This document shows, piece by piece, positions 22,207 through 33,340 of a stretch of 64,000 nucleotides of DNA. The notes under the pieces are model-generated. The model ran no database searches and was not told the DNA's origin. It worked only from the letters and a program-made list of their open reading frames with translations. The DNA lies in assembly GCA_033558025.1 (NCBI GenBank), contig JAUCEF010000004.1, positions 1,922,001-1,986,000 on the forward strand, written 5' to 3'. A program made the position numbers and the translations under genes. The first letter of the stretch is position 1. Each line of letters starts with the position of its first letter. Origin of the DNA: Phytophthora sp. 'mugwort' (Eukaryota; Oomycota; Peronosporomycetes; Peronosporales; Peronosporaceae).

Positions 22207-22399
22207 CTGTACGGCGGTGGGTGTGGTCTGGGCATTCCTTTCGGTGGTCTATACTATTGCTAGATGGATTCAAGTAACCTCGGATTACCTCAAATGGCTA
22301 GCAGCTTACATTGTCGCCGAGGGTAGATCGACGTCGTAGGGTTAGCTTGCTATACATGCTTCCTTTCGTTATGAAGTTCTGAATTTGGTTTTCGGTGGT
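22207..22399 (+). pseudogene. Gene B tail and start of array spacer, downstream of LINE copy 2
   Basis: 22207-22263 is the gene B 3' coding tail with its TAG stop, and 22264-22399 is the normal 3' flank. Spacer identity ends at 22399, where gypsy-related sequence begins, so the unit was cut by a later insertion or rearrangement. Confidence 0.8.
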
Positions 22400-22494
22400 T
22401 TGGATCACCGCAAATCACCAAACGTCCCTAAGCCATTCCGTCCAACGCGGGGGAGGCTCTGTTGGGCGTCTGGCGTTTCCTAGGCACCACCACG

Positions 22495-25400
22495 TACCAA
22501 CAACGGATTGCAGTAAATGCGCTGGTAGTCGAGGGCCAAAGCCGATAAGTTTCTCATCGGAGAAGACTGGATGGTCGATAAACAAGCATGGATGGACTTC
22601 AGCAAGAGGGAGCTGAAATACTGGGATGAAAGCGGAGAAAAGGTCATCCTACCCTCACGTGTCATTGCATTACGTCACTGCGACAAGACAGGAGTATCAC
22701 ATATGCCGCTGTGAGGTTGGCTCGAACAGTGAAGAGGAGCACGCAGTATACTCCGGATGGTCGTGGACGCTGAGGAAGGAACTGCCGGCATCTTCATACC
22801 AAAGCCGAGTACCGGACGCCACTTGCTGATGGCGCTGACGGTGGACGTAGTGAAGGATGGAGCTGTACGTGTAGTCGTGCTGAACGTGGAAGGCAAGCGC
22901 GAGAGGTTGCCGGCACGAGAGCACTAGGAACTCGGATATCCACGGACGAGACCATGCAGATACTGTCGATGAATGGCGAGCTAGACCGTGCGAGAGTGGC
23001 TGCGTGGATATCCACGTTGGAAAAGGAGGACGCGCCCCCACTCAGAGACGAAGACCAGATAGACATCGGAGAAATGAAGCCGATCGACCGAGACTTAGTC
23101 GTCGCACTCCTACGGCAGTTTGGAGAAACAGTTGAGAAGAAGGACGGATGTCCGCCGCAAGCAAAGGTAAATGTCGAGCACAACATCAACATTGGAAACG
23201 GGGCGCCGATAATGCTAAGACGCCGTAGTGATGCCGTAACCGAAAACCCGCTGATTGATAAAGAAGTGGATGATATGCTGGCGAACAAGGTCTCGAAGAA
23301 GGGGAGGCGCCTGGGGATTCCCAGTTGTTTTAGTGAAGAAGAAAGAAGGCAGTGTGCGATTTTGCATCGATTACGACGCGCTGAATGCAGTCACCGCAAA
23401 AGATGTGTATCCACTACCACGGATCGATGAGACCCTGGAAGCACTGCACGGGTCAATGCGATTATTGAGTCTGGATTTGCATTCGGGGTATTGGCAACTG
23501 GGAGTGGCACCACAGGATCGCCCGAAGACGGCGTTCACCACGCGGCGGGGTTTATTTCAATTCTGCCGTATGCCATTTGAGTTGTGCAACGCCCCAAGCA
23601 CGTTTTAACAGCTGATGGATTAAGTGCTTAGAGGATTGACCTGGATTTGCTGCTTAATCTACCTCGATGATGTCATTATCTTCACGAAAGGAAGTGTAGC
23701 TGGACATGTCGTGGAATTGGCAGTTGTGTTAGAGCGACTGGCAGACGCTGGTCTTAGCCTGAAGTCATCGAAATGTACATTTGCAACTACACGTACGGAG
23801 TATCTCGGGCACGAATTGACAACGAAAAGAATCTAGCCGACCAATCGATTAGTCAAAGCCATCGTGGACTTCCCAACACCAAGGGACGAGAATCAGGTAC
23901 GCAGATTTACCGCCCTCGCAGGATATTACAGGCGGTTCGTACACGAATTCGGCACCCGCATGGCGCCACTGACCAGTTTGCTGCGGATATCGAGTACCTG
24001 GGCGTGGGGACCACCGCAAGAGGAAGCCTTTGCGTGGGCTAAGCATGGCTAAGTACGTAGCCAGTGCTCGTGTACCCAAACTACAAACTGCCGTTCAAGC
24101 TGACCGCGGACGCTTCCAAAACGGGATTAGGTGCAGTGCTGTCGCAAAACCAAGGCTTTGGTGATCAGCCGGTAGCCTACGCATCCAAGGTAAACAACCC
24201 GACAGTGGCAAAATACAGCATCTCAGAACTGGGGTGCTTCGCTGTTGTGTGGGCGGTACGGCTGTTTAGACCGCATTTGTACGGGCGCAGATTTACAATA
24301 GTGACGGGCCACGTTGCACTGAAATGGCTCAGGACAACCAAACAACCAGCTGGATGCTTGCACCGCTGGGCGCTGACCTTGCAGGAGTACCATTTCAATA
24401 TTGTGTACCGCCCAGGTAAAGAGAATCACGTAGCAGTCGCGTTATCACGAGGGCCGGTGCCAGCTTCCGGGGAAGCGATGAAGACGGGAGTGACACCGCC
24501 GACGACCCGGCCATAGGGAAGCCGACGAACGGGTATGACCTTGTGGATCAAGTAGAAGTAATGTGCCTCGCGAGCGAAGCCGGACCATCGTCAGGTGCGA
24601 GTCGTTTAGTACGCGCCGCAACGGTAGAAATTGGCAGCTCAGAAATCGAAGCTGATCCCGTGCCCGATGGAGACAAGGACGGGAATAGCGGCGATGCTAT
24701 CCCTGAACGTAAGGACGGCCGGCCAGAACCAGAGGTCGCAGCAAGGGAAGCCAGAATAAATCAGATAATCAATGATGTCGCCCGCACCGCAGTAACCTAT
24801 CGAGCAGAATTAGGAGTGGTACAGTTCACCGACACAGACATCAAGCGTGAGTAGAGCAAACCGGTATTCGTGCAAGCATTGCTGCGGAAAGGAGCGTACC
24901 TACCGAGGGCAGGAAGACACTTTCGACGAGGACGGCATGGCCCAGATTGATGTTGGCAATAATGAGAAGAGAACCATCTTGCCGACGGTATACTGGGCGC
25001 TGGCGTTCAAGGAGATGCATGATAGTGTATGGACCGGACACCTTCGCGGCCCACAGACATACGAGCGGCTGCAAGGCTGTATTGGTGGCCACGGATGAGA
25101 GATTCAGTGCATCAGTGGGTCTCGCGTGTCAAGACTGCGGGTCAAGAAAAGCACGGCCAAAAGCAGTTGTGCCACCGTTGCGAAGCGTACGCACCGGAGG
25201 TGTTGGAGACCGCTGGGCAATTGACGTAGCCGGACCACCCCATCACGGCTGGACACAACCGTTATGTGATCGCGGCCGTTGAGTACACAACAAGATACGC
25301 AGTGGCTATAGCAGTGAAGGAACACACAACAAACTCTATTGCACGATTCCTGATGGAGCGCGTAGTTTGAATCTTTGGGCCAATGCGGGAAATAATGATG

Positions 25401-26155
25401 GAAGGGGCGAGAGAATTCGGAAGCCAAGCGACGGCAGAGCTGTTATCGCTGATGCAGACCAAGCAGTCGACGCCGGTGCCGTACCGACCGAATCTGCTTG
25501 GATTAGTCGAACACTTTCGTCGCACATGGAAGGATATGATCAGTTTGTATGTCGACGAGCAGCAGGACGACTGCGACGACTTTTTGCCATGTGCGTTATA
25601 CGCCTACAATTCGTCCAGTCACGCCTCGCATGGGTATCAACCCAACGAGTTGATGATGGAAGAAAACTAAGGACCCCGTCGTAATTGCTGAGGAAAAGCC
25701 AGTTAGCACATCCGCACGCGACACTGAATGAGTACCACGCAGCGCTATTGAGAGATTTAGCGACAACACGCGAGTTAGCGACGGTGGCACTACAGAAGGA
25801 GCAAGCTCGCCAGGCAACCTATTACAACCAGCGGAATGTGCGAGGAAAGGCGAAGTTCAGGACTGGGCAATTAGTGTGGGTGTACCGACCTGTCCGCGGG
25901 CCGGGCATCACGAAATTTGGTCATCGCTGGAGAGGACCAGGACAGATTGTGGAAGCGAGCAGTTACGATAATTATTTGGTAAAAATGCTTGAATCGGGCC
26001 AAGATATCGTCATCGATTGCTCATTCTTACTTTCCTATTATTATCCGACCCACCTGCTGGACCAGATGGCAGCGGATGTAGCATTCGACTTGAAGGAAGA
26101 GGCCGTGGCTGTTGCATTGATCCGGAGAATGCAGCCGATCCCGCATCAGAAGTAG
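22495..26155 (+). pseudogene. Gypsy 1 pol remnant (protease tail, RT, RNase H, integrase)
   Basis: The end of a retropepsin-like region is seen at 22545-22580 (F-L-I-G-E-D-W-M). RT spans about 23170-23835 with F-C-I-D-Y-D-A-L-N, L-D-L-H-S-G-Y-W-Q, R-M-P-F-E-L-C-N-A-P and the catalytic Y-L-D-D at 23660-23671. A TAA follows S-T-F at 23606, breaking the RT. The RT/RNase H linker and RNase H follow at 23860-24460 (T-A-D-A-S-K-T-G-L-G-A-V-L). Integrase remnants at 25010-25670 show H-D-S-V-W-T-G-H, C-Q-D-C-G-S-R-K-A-R-P and W-A-I-D-V-A-G-P in shifting frames. 25685-26155 is a post-integrase segment with F-G-H-R-W-R-G-P-G. Confidence 0.8.
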
Positions 26156-27423
26156 CGGCATCAGTTGAATGGTGAAAATAGGCCGACTGGCAGCAGCGAC
26201 AACCAGGGGCGGTGAAGCTGCAGCAGCTCAAACAGCAAACACCAATCTACCCTCAGCAGCACCAGAGACTAGCCAAAGATCAGAGGCCAAGGGCAAAGGA
26301 AAGCGACGACGCGTGCTGGACGAAGCAGACACAGCGCCACCGACGACGCGGCCGCAAGAGACCAGATACCGCAGTCAGAATAACGAAAGAGAAGCCGAAA
26401 TGCAGCCGTCGGTAACGGTATACGCTCACGGACTCCGTGGCCAGCAGAATAAGAGCGCGGATACGACGGGAGCCGTACACCGCCGTGGCCGATTTTGGGC
26501 AGTCACGCGACCTCAGCCCGGTGCGAGCGTTCGCGAAAGAATCAGTGCTCGCTAGACCTGCTAGAGTTGCAGTCAAGCAACAGGAAGCTCAACCCGCCGA
26601 AGACCCCCGATCCGTACCAGCCAACCAAACAGATCAGCCAGATGCACAGCGAGATGCCCGTACAGAAGAAGATGAAGTTGCTTACGTTTTCGCCGGGTGT
26701 GGCCGAAGAGGAACCGATAATTTGGTGTCAGCAAGACCCCGGCTCCAGAAGTTGCAGACGACCGATGCCGTGGTGGAGTGCAGACGACGGAAGTATCGTA
26801 CCCGCGCTGGGCGGTACGTATTGGAGTTTGAAGTACGACAGTATGGGTAATCGACTTAACGGGGGCGAGGCCGAACGACTGTGGATCAATCAAGCCGATT
26901 ACGAAGAACTATGGAAGCAAGGCCGCATGCAGAAAGAGGCTAATAATGACGACAAAATTGACAGTGCTGACGGTAGCGACGGAGACACGAGCGGACAGCA
27001 GGGACAACCTACTACAGCCGACGACGATACTAACTCAGCTGGCCGACGGAGCAGCATGTGTGTCCCAATAAGTATCGTGCGATCATTTCCCCGGCAGGAA
27101 AGCGCCGCGCGAATCGCGGACGATTCGTAGGCTACGGGAAGAGAGCAAGAATGATGAGACTCTGTGGACTCGTCGCTCCGGTGGAAGACAGCAGCGAGGC
27201 CCAGGTTGGAGTTCAAGTACAAGAGCTGACAGCATGGACGTTGAAGGTCAAGATGAACGGGCCGGCACCCAACGGGTCGACTTGCCGATGAAACCCGTAA
27301 GAGCGCTAGAAGATCACCCACAACCGAAAGGACAGCAGGACGGATGGCAGCGGCCGAGGATGATCAAAACCAGTGAAGACGGCGGGGGGACGCGATCTTT
27401 CAACGGACGGACGAGGCACTAGT
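26156..27423 (+). pseudogene. Gypsy 1 3' region, degenerate low-complexity coding
   Basis: Overlapping partial frames rich in Gln, Arg, Asp and Glu (for example 26495-27130, containing W-I-N-Q-A-D-Y-E-E-L-W-K-Q) continue the gypsy pol region without a clear boundary. I cannot name a domain. No LTR could be identified by eye because no second copy exists in the window. Confidence 0.4.
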
Positions 27424-27950
27424 GAACAGACGCCTAGCAGCTAGCACGAGGAGTCGCCGGAGCGGAGGAAGTATTCGAAGACAATAATCTACGTAAGCTC
27501 GCACGCTGCTTGCCTTAATATTTTCCCAATGGGTGCATTAATACATGTTCATACATTTCCCTGTAGTCCATAACAACATCTACTTTTTGTATTACGCAAG
27601 CAAGGCAGCGCTTCTGCCACCGTGTCGTCCCCTCAAGTGCAAACTAGCATGTTGCGCGAAGGAATGAATTGCATATTATGCGTAGCCTCCAACAAGAGGA
27701 AGGCTGCGGCAGTATTGATTCAGATTATAGAGCATTTCTGCATATTCGTCCCGTGGTGATGCTTGAGAAGGTCAGAAAACCTTATACCATGATTTTGAAG
27801 GACGATGCAAGTACTTCCGAACACGCTTAATTCTAGGTCTGGATGCTATTTAGAGCCTTCGAGCCACCTCACTTTTGGGACTCCAAAATTGGGGGAAGAC
27901 CACCATTACCCCCTCTTACGCTCAAACTCCAACGCTAGGAGAGTGCAGCA
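27424..27950. other. Intergenic, upstream of the 688 aa gene
   Basis: About 530 bp with no credible coding region. It includes AT-rich sequence after the gypsy remnant and must contain the promoter of the gene starting at 27951. No clear repeat or RNA gene was seen. Confidence 0.6.
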
Positions 27951-30017
27951 ATGTCATCTACGTTCGCCATAAGCCCGATTCAGCATCCACGGACGAAGTT
28001 CTCTGGACCGGGGTCGATTGATCCACGGGTCACGGGTTCCGTGCGAAGACGGCGAAAAGAGACGGTCAATGAGCGGGTCGAACAGATTCTGCGAGGCGCG
28101 TTGCGTGACGCGGAGGAAGAAGAGTTGCAGGGGTGTCAAGGCGGTCCAGAAGCTCGTGGACGAGCGCTGCAACGGTCCCATCAACTGGCCTCATTGTACA
28201 CAACTTCGACGGACAACAAGTTCCTACGCGCTCGAGCGAAACGAGGTGTGTCACTTCATGAATCGAAAGCCCAACGCAACTCCGAGTCTCGTGGCAGATC
28301 CAGAGTCGGATCGGATTATTCAGCGAGTATGTTCGGAGAAGGCAACGAGATTGACGAGGGTGACGATGACACTTTATCTGTGGGGAACATGGCTCAAGTT
28401 TCGCCTCACAAGTCAAGTCTAAGCTGGGGCGACGTCACGAGTGCGCCATGTCAATCCCCGGTTTCGATAACGACGTCCCCTGTGAAGCCAGCTAAGCCTT
28501 GGTACGGATGCACTTCCTCACGTTTGAACGAGCAACTACCGCCAGGACTTACTCTAGACGCCAAGATACGTCGCTATGGAGCTCGCGGCACTGCAAAACT
28601 TGTTCACGGCTGGAGATCTCAAGAGACTCTTGCCCCACTTTCTCCGATTCTCCCGGTTGATGAGTTTGTGGAGGGGCTGAGCGGTTCCCCTTCGCTGTGG
28701 CCGCCAGAAACTTTTCACCCCACTGGTTCGCACCTCCACGTTACGATGACACGCTGTCCCTCGTCTCCTATCGCCGTTTCCATTGAAATTGATGACCAAG
28801 CGAATGTTGAGCCCTGCCAGGCAGTGATAAACACGCATGGGGCCTTGCAGCTGAAAGCCGCGCGAAAACTTCAACGTGCGTATCGACAAGAAGTGCAGGT
28901 CGCCCAGAAGGAGCGAAGGGAAAATCAGCGAGAAATGGCCGAGTGGCAAAGACGCACACTGCATTTCGAACCTTCCTCGGAACTCGCTGACCACCGAGAG
29001 CAAAGGAAAACTGACCCACAACACCGTCACCGACGAACACAAGCGTCTGCTATTGTCCAGACGCCAGGGTATTCTCCCGAGAAGCAACGCGGCAAAGAGT
29101 CGAGCGAGTTAAGGAACAATCGTTTTAAACTTCGGTGGAGATCGTTTGCGAGACTTCTCGATGCCATGCGGCGAACACCGTGCAGACGACCTGTGCTTCA
29201 AGATATGGAGAAATTGTTCACGTTGGCTAGAGAGCTGAGTGCACTCAATGCACTAGGTACTTGCCTGCTCTCTCGCGCTCAATTCACGATGCTCGTGACG
29301 AGAGAGTTCCCATTGTGCGACCTGAAGCACGTCAACCGTTTGTTTTCTTCGTACGACTGGGAAATTCGAGACTCAGTTGATGCCCGTATCGTCCTTGGTA
29401 CGTTACGAGCCATGCGCATTCAACAAGGCGAGCCGGTCGAACTCGTCTGCGCTTCTTTACGGGATTTCGATGTCACGACTGATTCAAACAGCAAAACTGC
29501 AGATGATTACAAGGCCGTGGTCTCGGATGGTATTTGCTTAGCAAAGTCGTTGTCACTATGCTGCGCAACTGGCGGCGAAGAGAAGGAAATGGCAGCAAGA
29601 GCTGACGTCATTTGGACGAAGATTCTCGCATGGCAACGACAGATTTTGTCGCGTCGGCAGCATGGAGGGGCTCGACACAACGTGTGGAAACCGAATGCAG
29701 GAACGTGGAGCATTGGGAGCAGTAGTGTGGTCTCATGCGCAACAGAGTCGGAGAATTACAGTGGAGAGGATTACATTGAGAGGGAGAAGGATGAGGAGAG
29801 CATCAAAGATGATAGCGGTGAGGACGAAGAGGAGACCATTGAGGAGATATCCCACCTCATTCGGCTGGTCGATGAAGCTTGTGTGCCAGTGCGACGAATT
29901 AGGACAGCGCTCAAACGAGAACGGGAGACACTGGAACTCTTCACGCAGCAACTTCTGCAGCGCCGACACGAATGTTTAGTTGAGGCCAGCACCCGCTCTC
30001 CCAGAATTTTTTTATAG
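27951..30017 (+). CDS. Conserved-looking hypothetical protein (688 aa)
   Basis: A single uninterrupted frame of 688 codons with balanced codon use and no transposon motifs, so probably a real gene. I do not recognise the family. Residues 1-290 are low complexity and basic/Ser-rich. Near residues 302-315 there is an Ala-Ala-Arg-Lys-Leu-Gln-Arg-Ala-Tyr-Arg stretch resembling an IQ or short helical motif, followed by a charged helix (about 315-340). Residues about 425-510 have the spacing of a degenerate EF-hand pair (L-F-S-S-Y-D-W-E-I-R-D-S-V-D-A-R-I), but most calcium ligands are not canonical. A strongly acidic segment follows (about 600-635), then a helical C-terminus. Function unknown; a cytoskeletal or calmodulin-linked role is speculation. 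Confidence 0.75.
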   Translation: MSSTFAISPIQHPRTKFSGPGSIDPRVTGSVRRRRKETVNERVEQILRGALRDAEEEELQGCQGGPEARGRALQRSHQLASLYTTSTDNKFLRARAKRGVSLHESKAQRNSESRGRSRVGSDYSASMFGEGNEIDEGDDDTLSVGNMAQVSPHKSSLSWGDVTSAPCQSPVSITTSPVKPAKPWYGCTSSRLNEQLPPGLTLDAKIRRYGARGTAKLVHGWRSQETLAPLSPILPVDEFVEGLSGSPSLWPPETFHPTGSHLHVTMTRCPSSPIAVSIEIDDQANVEPCQAVINTHGALQLKAARKLQRAYRQEVQVAQKERRENQREMAEWQRRTLHFEPSSELADHREQRKTDPQHRHRRTQASAIVQTPGYSPEKQRGKESSELRNNRFKLRWRSFARLLDAMRRTPCRRPVLQDMEKLFTLARELSALNALGTCLLSRAQFTMLVTREFPLCDLKHVNRLFSSYDWEIRDSVDARIVLGTLRAMRIQQGEPVELVCASLRDFDVTTDSNSKTADDYKAVVSDGICLAKSLSLCCATGGEEKEMAARADVIWTKILAWQRQILSRRQHGGARHNVWKPNAGTWSIGSSSVVSCATESENYSGEDYIEREKDEESIKDDSGEDEEETIEEISHLIRLVDEACVPVRRIRTALKRERETLELFTQQLLQRRHECLVEASTRSPRIFL

Positions 30018-30316
30018 TACTAATCATGCTGATTTCCTTAAAGTTTTGCCATTGTCGACCAAATTAAACGCAAATAACTCACTAGTTTGTTCAGGTGCTA
30101 TAACTAACGGGAACATCGTTTGCGTCAGAACCACATAATTTGCGCCTCTTCTGGTTAATGATATCATCCAGGAAGTGGAGTTGATCGTCACTCAGCTCGA
30201 CTCAAAACAACGCCCCGTTAGAAATGCGTTCTCATTGGTTCAAATGCTCCATTATAAGTCCCTAAGTGCCAAGTTCACAGCCGCCAGCAGTACCGACTGT
30301 CCCGCTTGCCGCCGAC
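30018..30316. promoter_or_regulatory. Intergenic, promoter region of SmD3
   Basis: About 300 bp between the 688 aa gene and SmD3 on the same strand. A GCTCCATTATAAG stretch about 70 bp before the SmD3 start resembles the oomycete initiator core by eye. No other feature was recognised. Confidence 0.4.
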
Positions 30317-30685
30317 ATGTCCAAGACCACCGTGGGGGTGCCCATCTCGCTGCTGCACGAGGGTGAGGGCCGCACCGTTACCATCGAGCTCAAGAATGGC
30401 GAGGTGTACCGCGGCCACCTGGCGGAGAGCGAGGACAGCATGAATTGCCAGCTTAGCGACGTGGTACTCACGCAGCGCGACGGCCAGAAGTCCAGACTCG
30501 AGCTTGTGTACGTGCGCGGCTCGCAGATCAAGCTCGTGATCCTGCCGGACATCCTCAAGAACTCGCCGCTTCTAGGCAAAGTGCAGGCGCTCAGTAAGAA
30601 AAACGACGACAGCAAGAAGAAGAAGAGCGGTAAGGCGCAGGGCCGTAAGGGCGGTCGCCGCATGGTCCCCGGTGCGCGCAAGTAG
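30317..30685 (+). CDS. SNRPD3: Small nuclear ribonucleoprotein Sm D3
   Basis: 122 aa. SmD3 is one of the seven Sm proteins that form the ring around spliceosomal snRNAs, acting in snRNP assembly and pre-mRNA splicing. The start at 30317 gives M-S-K-T-T-V-G-V-P-I-S-L-L-H-E; an upstream in-frame Met would add 17 residues not seen in the family. Sm1 (about residues 17-50) contains G-E-V-Y-R-G-H-L and M-N-C-Q-L. Sm2 contains V-Y-V-R-G-S-Q-I-K-L-V-I-L-P-D, diagnostic of D3. The tail is basic (Lys-rich, then G-R-K-G-G-R-R) rather than a long RG repeat. No intron is needed. Confidence 0.95.
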   Translation: MSKTTVGVPISLLHEGEGRTVTIELKNGEVYRGHLAESEDSMNCQLSDVVLTQRDGQKSRLELVYVRGSQIKLVILPDILKNSPLLGKVQALSKKNDDSKKKKSGKAQGRKGGRRMVPGARK

Positions 30686-31050
30686 AGGCCGGCAACCGAC
30701 ACACAGAGAGACAGAGAGCTACAGAGCTGTCCACGATATGTAGAACGCAGTCTCTCCGGCCGACGGGAAAATAGCGATAGACCGAGAGGTTAGAGGCTCA
30801 AGCTGCCAGGACGAATCTTTGTTGGTCGATGCAGGTTGCAACTTGAAGACGAAGACGACGTGACTTTTTTTTTTATTGTTTTTCATGGTTGTTTTGATGT
30901 GTGCCGTCCCCCACTGGCTGGTTGATAGTTATAGCTGTGAATACTGGTCGCCGCCTGGTCTTGGACGCGATATGCCAAGCAGTTGTTGCATGTAGACGAT
31001 ACAAACCGCAGACGTCTAAAGCAAAACGGTTTATCTCTTCTTTTTTCCAG
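30686..31050. other. Intergenic between SmD3 and the UBL gene (convergent)
   Basis: 3' flanks of two convergent genes, with a T-run near 30866. No further coding or structural feature recognised. Confidence 0.6.
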
Positions 31051-31518
31051 CTACAGACAGCAAAGTGGCAAAAGTAGCGCTGGCGGCAGCAGACACAGTG
31101 CCACCGGCAGCGACAGCCCGCACGTGCAGACGCTGATGAGGCAGCAAATGAAAATGATGATCCACAGCAGGATGGAGAAGCCGAAGCAGCCGCCGTGTAG
31201 GCGCCGCGATAAGTCCAGCGTGGCGTGGTTCTGGATACCGTAGTCCGTCAGCGACCGAGATGCGCGCAGCGGCACACCGCCGTAGTTCAAATACCCTTGG
31301 GCTCGCAGGCCTTGCTGCTTGGCCTCCACGAGCGACAGCAGCTCCTGCACTTTGGCGCGCGGGTTCGGCACCGCGACCATCAGCGTGCGTCCTGCGTCCT
31401 GTCAGACGTCACACATGGATGTCAATTAGGCGACGGATACTTAGTGTGTATTAGAAGGCATTACAGTTCCCCCATACACACAAGCATATCGACGCACCGA
31501 GCGGATGAAGAGCTGCAT
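31051..31518 (-). CDS. Ubiquitin-like protein with C-terminal hydrophobic tail (2 exons, 122 aa)
   Basis: Exon 1 is 31518-31498 (M-Q-L-F-I-R-S) and exon 2 is 31398-31051, joined over a 99 bp GT-AG intron; the split is my inference. The joined protein reads D-A-G-R-T-L-M-V-A-V after exon 1, matching the start of a ubiquitin fold. Residues about 40-75 include G-V-P-L and S-L-T-D-Y-G-I-Q-N-H-A-T-L, aligned to T-L-S-D-Y-N-I in ubiquitin. The fold ends R-R-L-H-G-G-C, recalling L-R-G-G. About 45 residues of strongly hydrophobic, Cys-rich sequence follow (L-L-W-I-I-I-F-I-C-C-L-I), probably one or two membrane segments. It could be a membrane-tethered UBL or a precursor cut after Gly-Gly. An additional 3' intron cannot be excluded. 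Confidence 0.72.
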
Positions 31519-33340
31519 CTTGGTTGTCCTAGTTCTTTTGAGGGCTGGAGAGTCAACAAACTATCTGAACCTAACGGTGAGGAGGAATTTGAGTGAATCA
31601 TCTCGTTAGCTTTTCTCTGTTTCGGTGGGAGAGGATCGACTTGAAAACTGAAGTCCGTCGGTGACTCGTGTGCAAGTGTCTTCAGCTACGGCCAACGTGC
31701 CACTCACCTTCTGCCAGTTTCAGTTCGACCAGAGTGATGACACGGCAAATGTTTGATATCTGATTCGATATGAAGGGGCATTTATTCAACGAGTTTTTAA
31801 TGGATGTACCTATGCTGCGCTCGACGTACATGTAGAGACAATCGGCGTGCTGCCAGCAGTTTGAGAATCCAGAGCAGTAATGGCTTCACACAAACCATAC
31901 AGGCATCTACTCAGTTCAATAAGCAGTTTGAAAGTGTTTGCAGAAGTTTTTTGTATGTCATGGAACAACGTTCGCGCTACACACTCGTGCCCTGCATCGG
32001 CGGATGTCTTGGAACAACATTAGCGCTACACACAGCTCCCACACAAGCAGTAACATTCGCAAGGTGAGTGAGTTTGCATGAAGCAGCGTGAAGGACCAGC
32101 CTGGACGATCTGGTGGCCAGGAAAAACGATAACGCCCCCTTTTAGTGCGTACCGCCCGCCTGTTTCTTGAACAGCAGCATGTTAACTAATGACGGGGTTT
32201 TGTCTTGGCGCAGGACCTTCTTGAGGCATTGATGGACGATTTGCTGGGAAGCATCCACAGATGCCAAGCACTTTCAGCTGCGACCGGAGACGGCCGCAGG
32301 AAGGCAACCAAAAATGACTAGCTGTCGCAATGTGCCGTCTGGAGGCGTCAGTGTTCCGCGACGCCACGCTGCTCGAGTTTCTTGTGTCTATGTGCGGCAT
32401 TGAAAAGGAGAAGCACGTTGCCAATAAAGTTATTACTAAGGGAGTTGAGACGAGCTCAGTACTGTGTACCGACTTCCTCCGCTTATAGTGGACAGGTCAG
32501 GTACTGGTACAAGATAATCACGCTCCAAAGGTGACGCTCCGGTAACCGATAATACCGAAAGTAGCGTAGGTGTACTTAGAAAGGTGTCTGAAAATGGCCA
32601 TTTAGGTTTTAATGTGTATCATACCTGGTCTTTAATTGGTCAATATGTTATATAAAAGATAATACCGGAAGTAGCGTTGGTGTACTTAGAAAAGTGTGTA
32701 CTTACGGTAATACAAAGCACATATTCTAACACAGTCACACAGTCAAATAAGCTGTTGGTAATTGGTCACGCGCACGCGGAGATATCTCTGTGATGACTGC
32801 AGCGACGATGCTGTGCATTTCGTATTCAGCTACACAGGTATGTAATCTAACCGCGTGGGCAATTCAGGTCTGTAGCGTGTCTGTAGACTAACTTCGACGT
32901 ATGATCTTTTATACGTTCGTTTTACCGACAAATTATTACTCTTCATTTCCTATGTCGTCATCCAAATCGACTTCGCCGACATGTGCATGAATAGCGCAGT
33001 ATTTGGCAAGGCTTTCGATCAAATCTGCTGCTGCGATGTCAGCTTCGTTGAGTAGAGCATTTCAGAAGTAGCTTTCGCCGAGATTCGTAGGCATCAGGAC
33101 TTAGGTCGGGAAAAAGCATCCTAATAGTGTGGAGAAGCGTTTTTCAACCAAGAATTTCAGATTCCTAAGGAATAGCCAGATCGGTGAGAAAGGCGGCCCC
33201 AGCTGTGAAAAGTGGTGGCGATCGAACCGGGTCGAGATACGAGGTAAAGGCGGGGCGATGTTCGACTTAATCTGGGGTGCAAGGGGGTGCTTCGATGACG
33301 AGGAAGGAAACCAGGGTCGGGCAGCCACCCAACACAGATC
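31519..33340. other. Gene-poor stretch, short repeats, no confident gene
   Basis: 1.8 kb upstream of the UBL gene and left of the gypsy LTR. An imperfect direct repeat (GATAATACC.GAAGTAGCGT) occurs near 32548 and 32659. A shorter one (GCGCTACACAC) occurs near 31974 and 32024. On the minus strand, 33060-32936 has a 41-codon open stretch ending D-D-D-I-G-N-E-E-stop that reads like a protein C-terminus but lacks an upstream continuation, possibly a transposon relic. Other open frames are short and unconvincing. Confidence 0.5.

Larger units (their letters stand above)
22400..27423 (+). mobile_element. Ty3/gypsy element 1, 5'-truncated and decayed
   Basis: A pol region without recognisable LTRs or gag. 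The domain order protease end, reverse transcriptase, RNase H, integrase is that of Ty3/gypsy. It is broken by many stops and frameshifts. It abuts array spacer on its left. The last 1.2 kb (26.2-27.4 kb) is open in pieces, Gln/Arg/Asp-rich, and probably the C-terminal or 3' part of the same element. Confidence 0.8.

Noticed and set aside
27750..27800. Similarity to array spacer (GTGGTGATGCTT)
   Set aside because: Only about 12 contiguous bases plus loose matches, consistent with chance.
31804..32067. 87 aa frame between the UBL gene and the gypsy LTR
   Set aside because: Composition looks non-coding, it contains an internal short repeat and no recognisable domain.
32936..33060. Minus-strand 41-codon open stretch ending in an acidic tail
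   Set aside because: It reads like a real C-terminus, but there is a stop immediately upstream and no acceptor that leads to more coding sequence; kept only as a possible relic.
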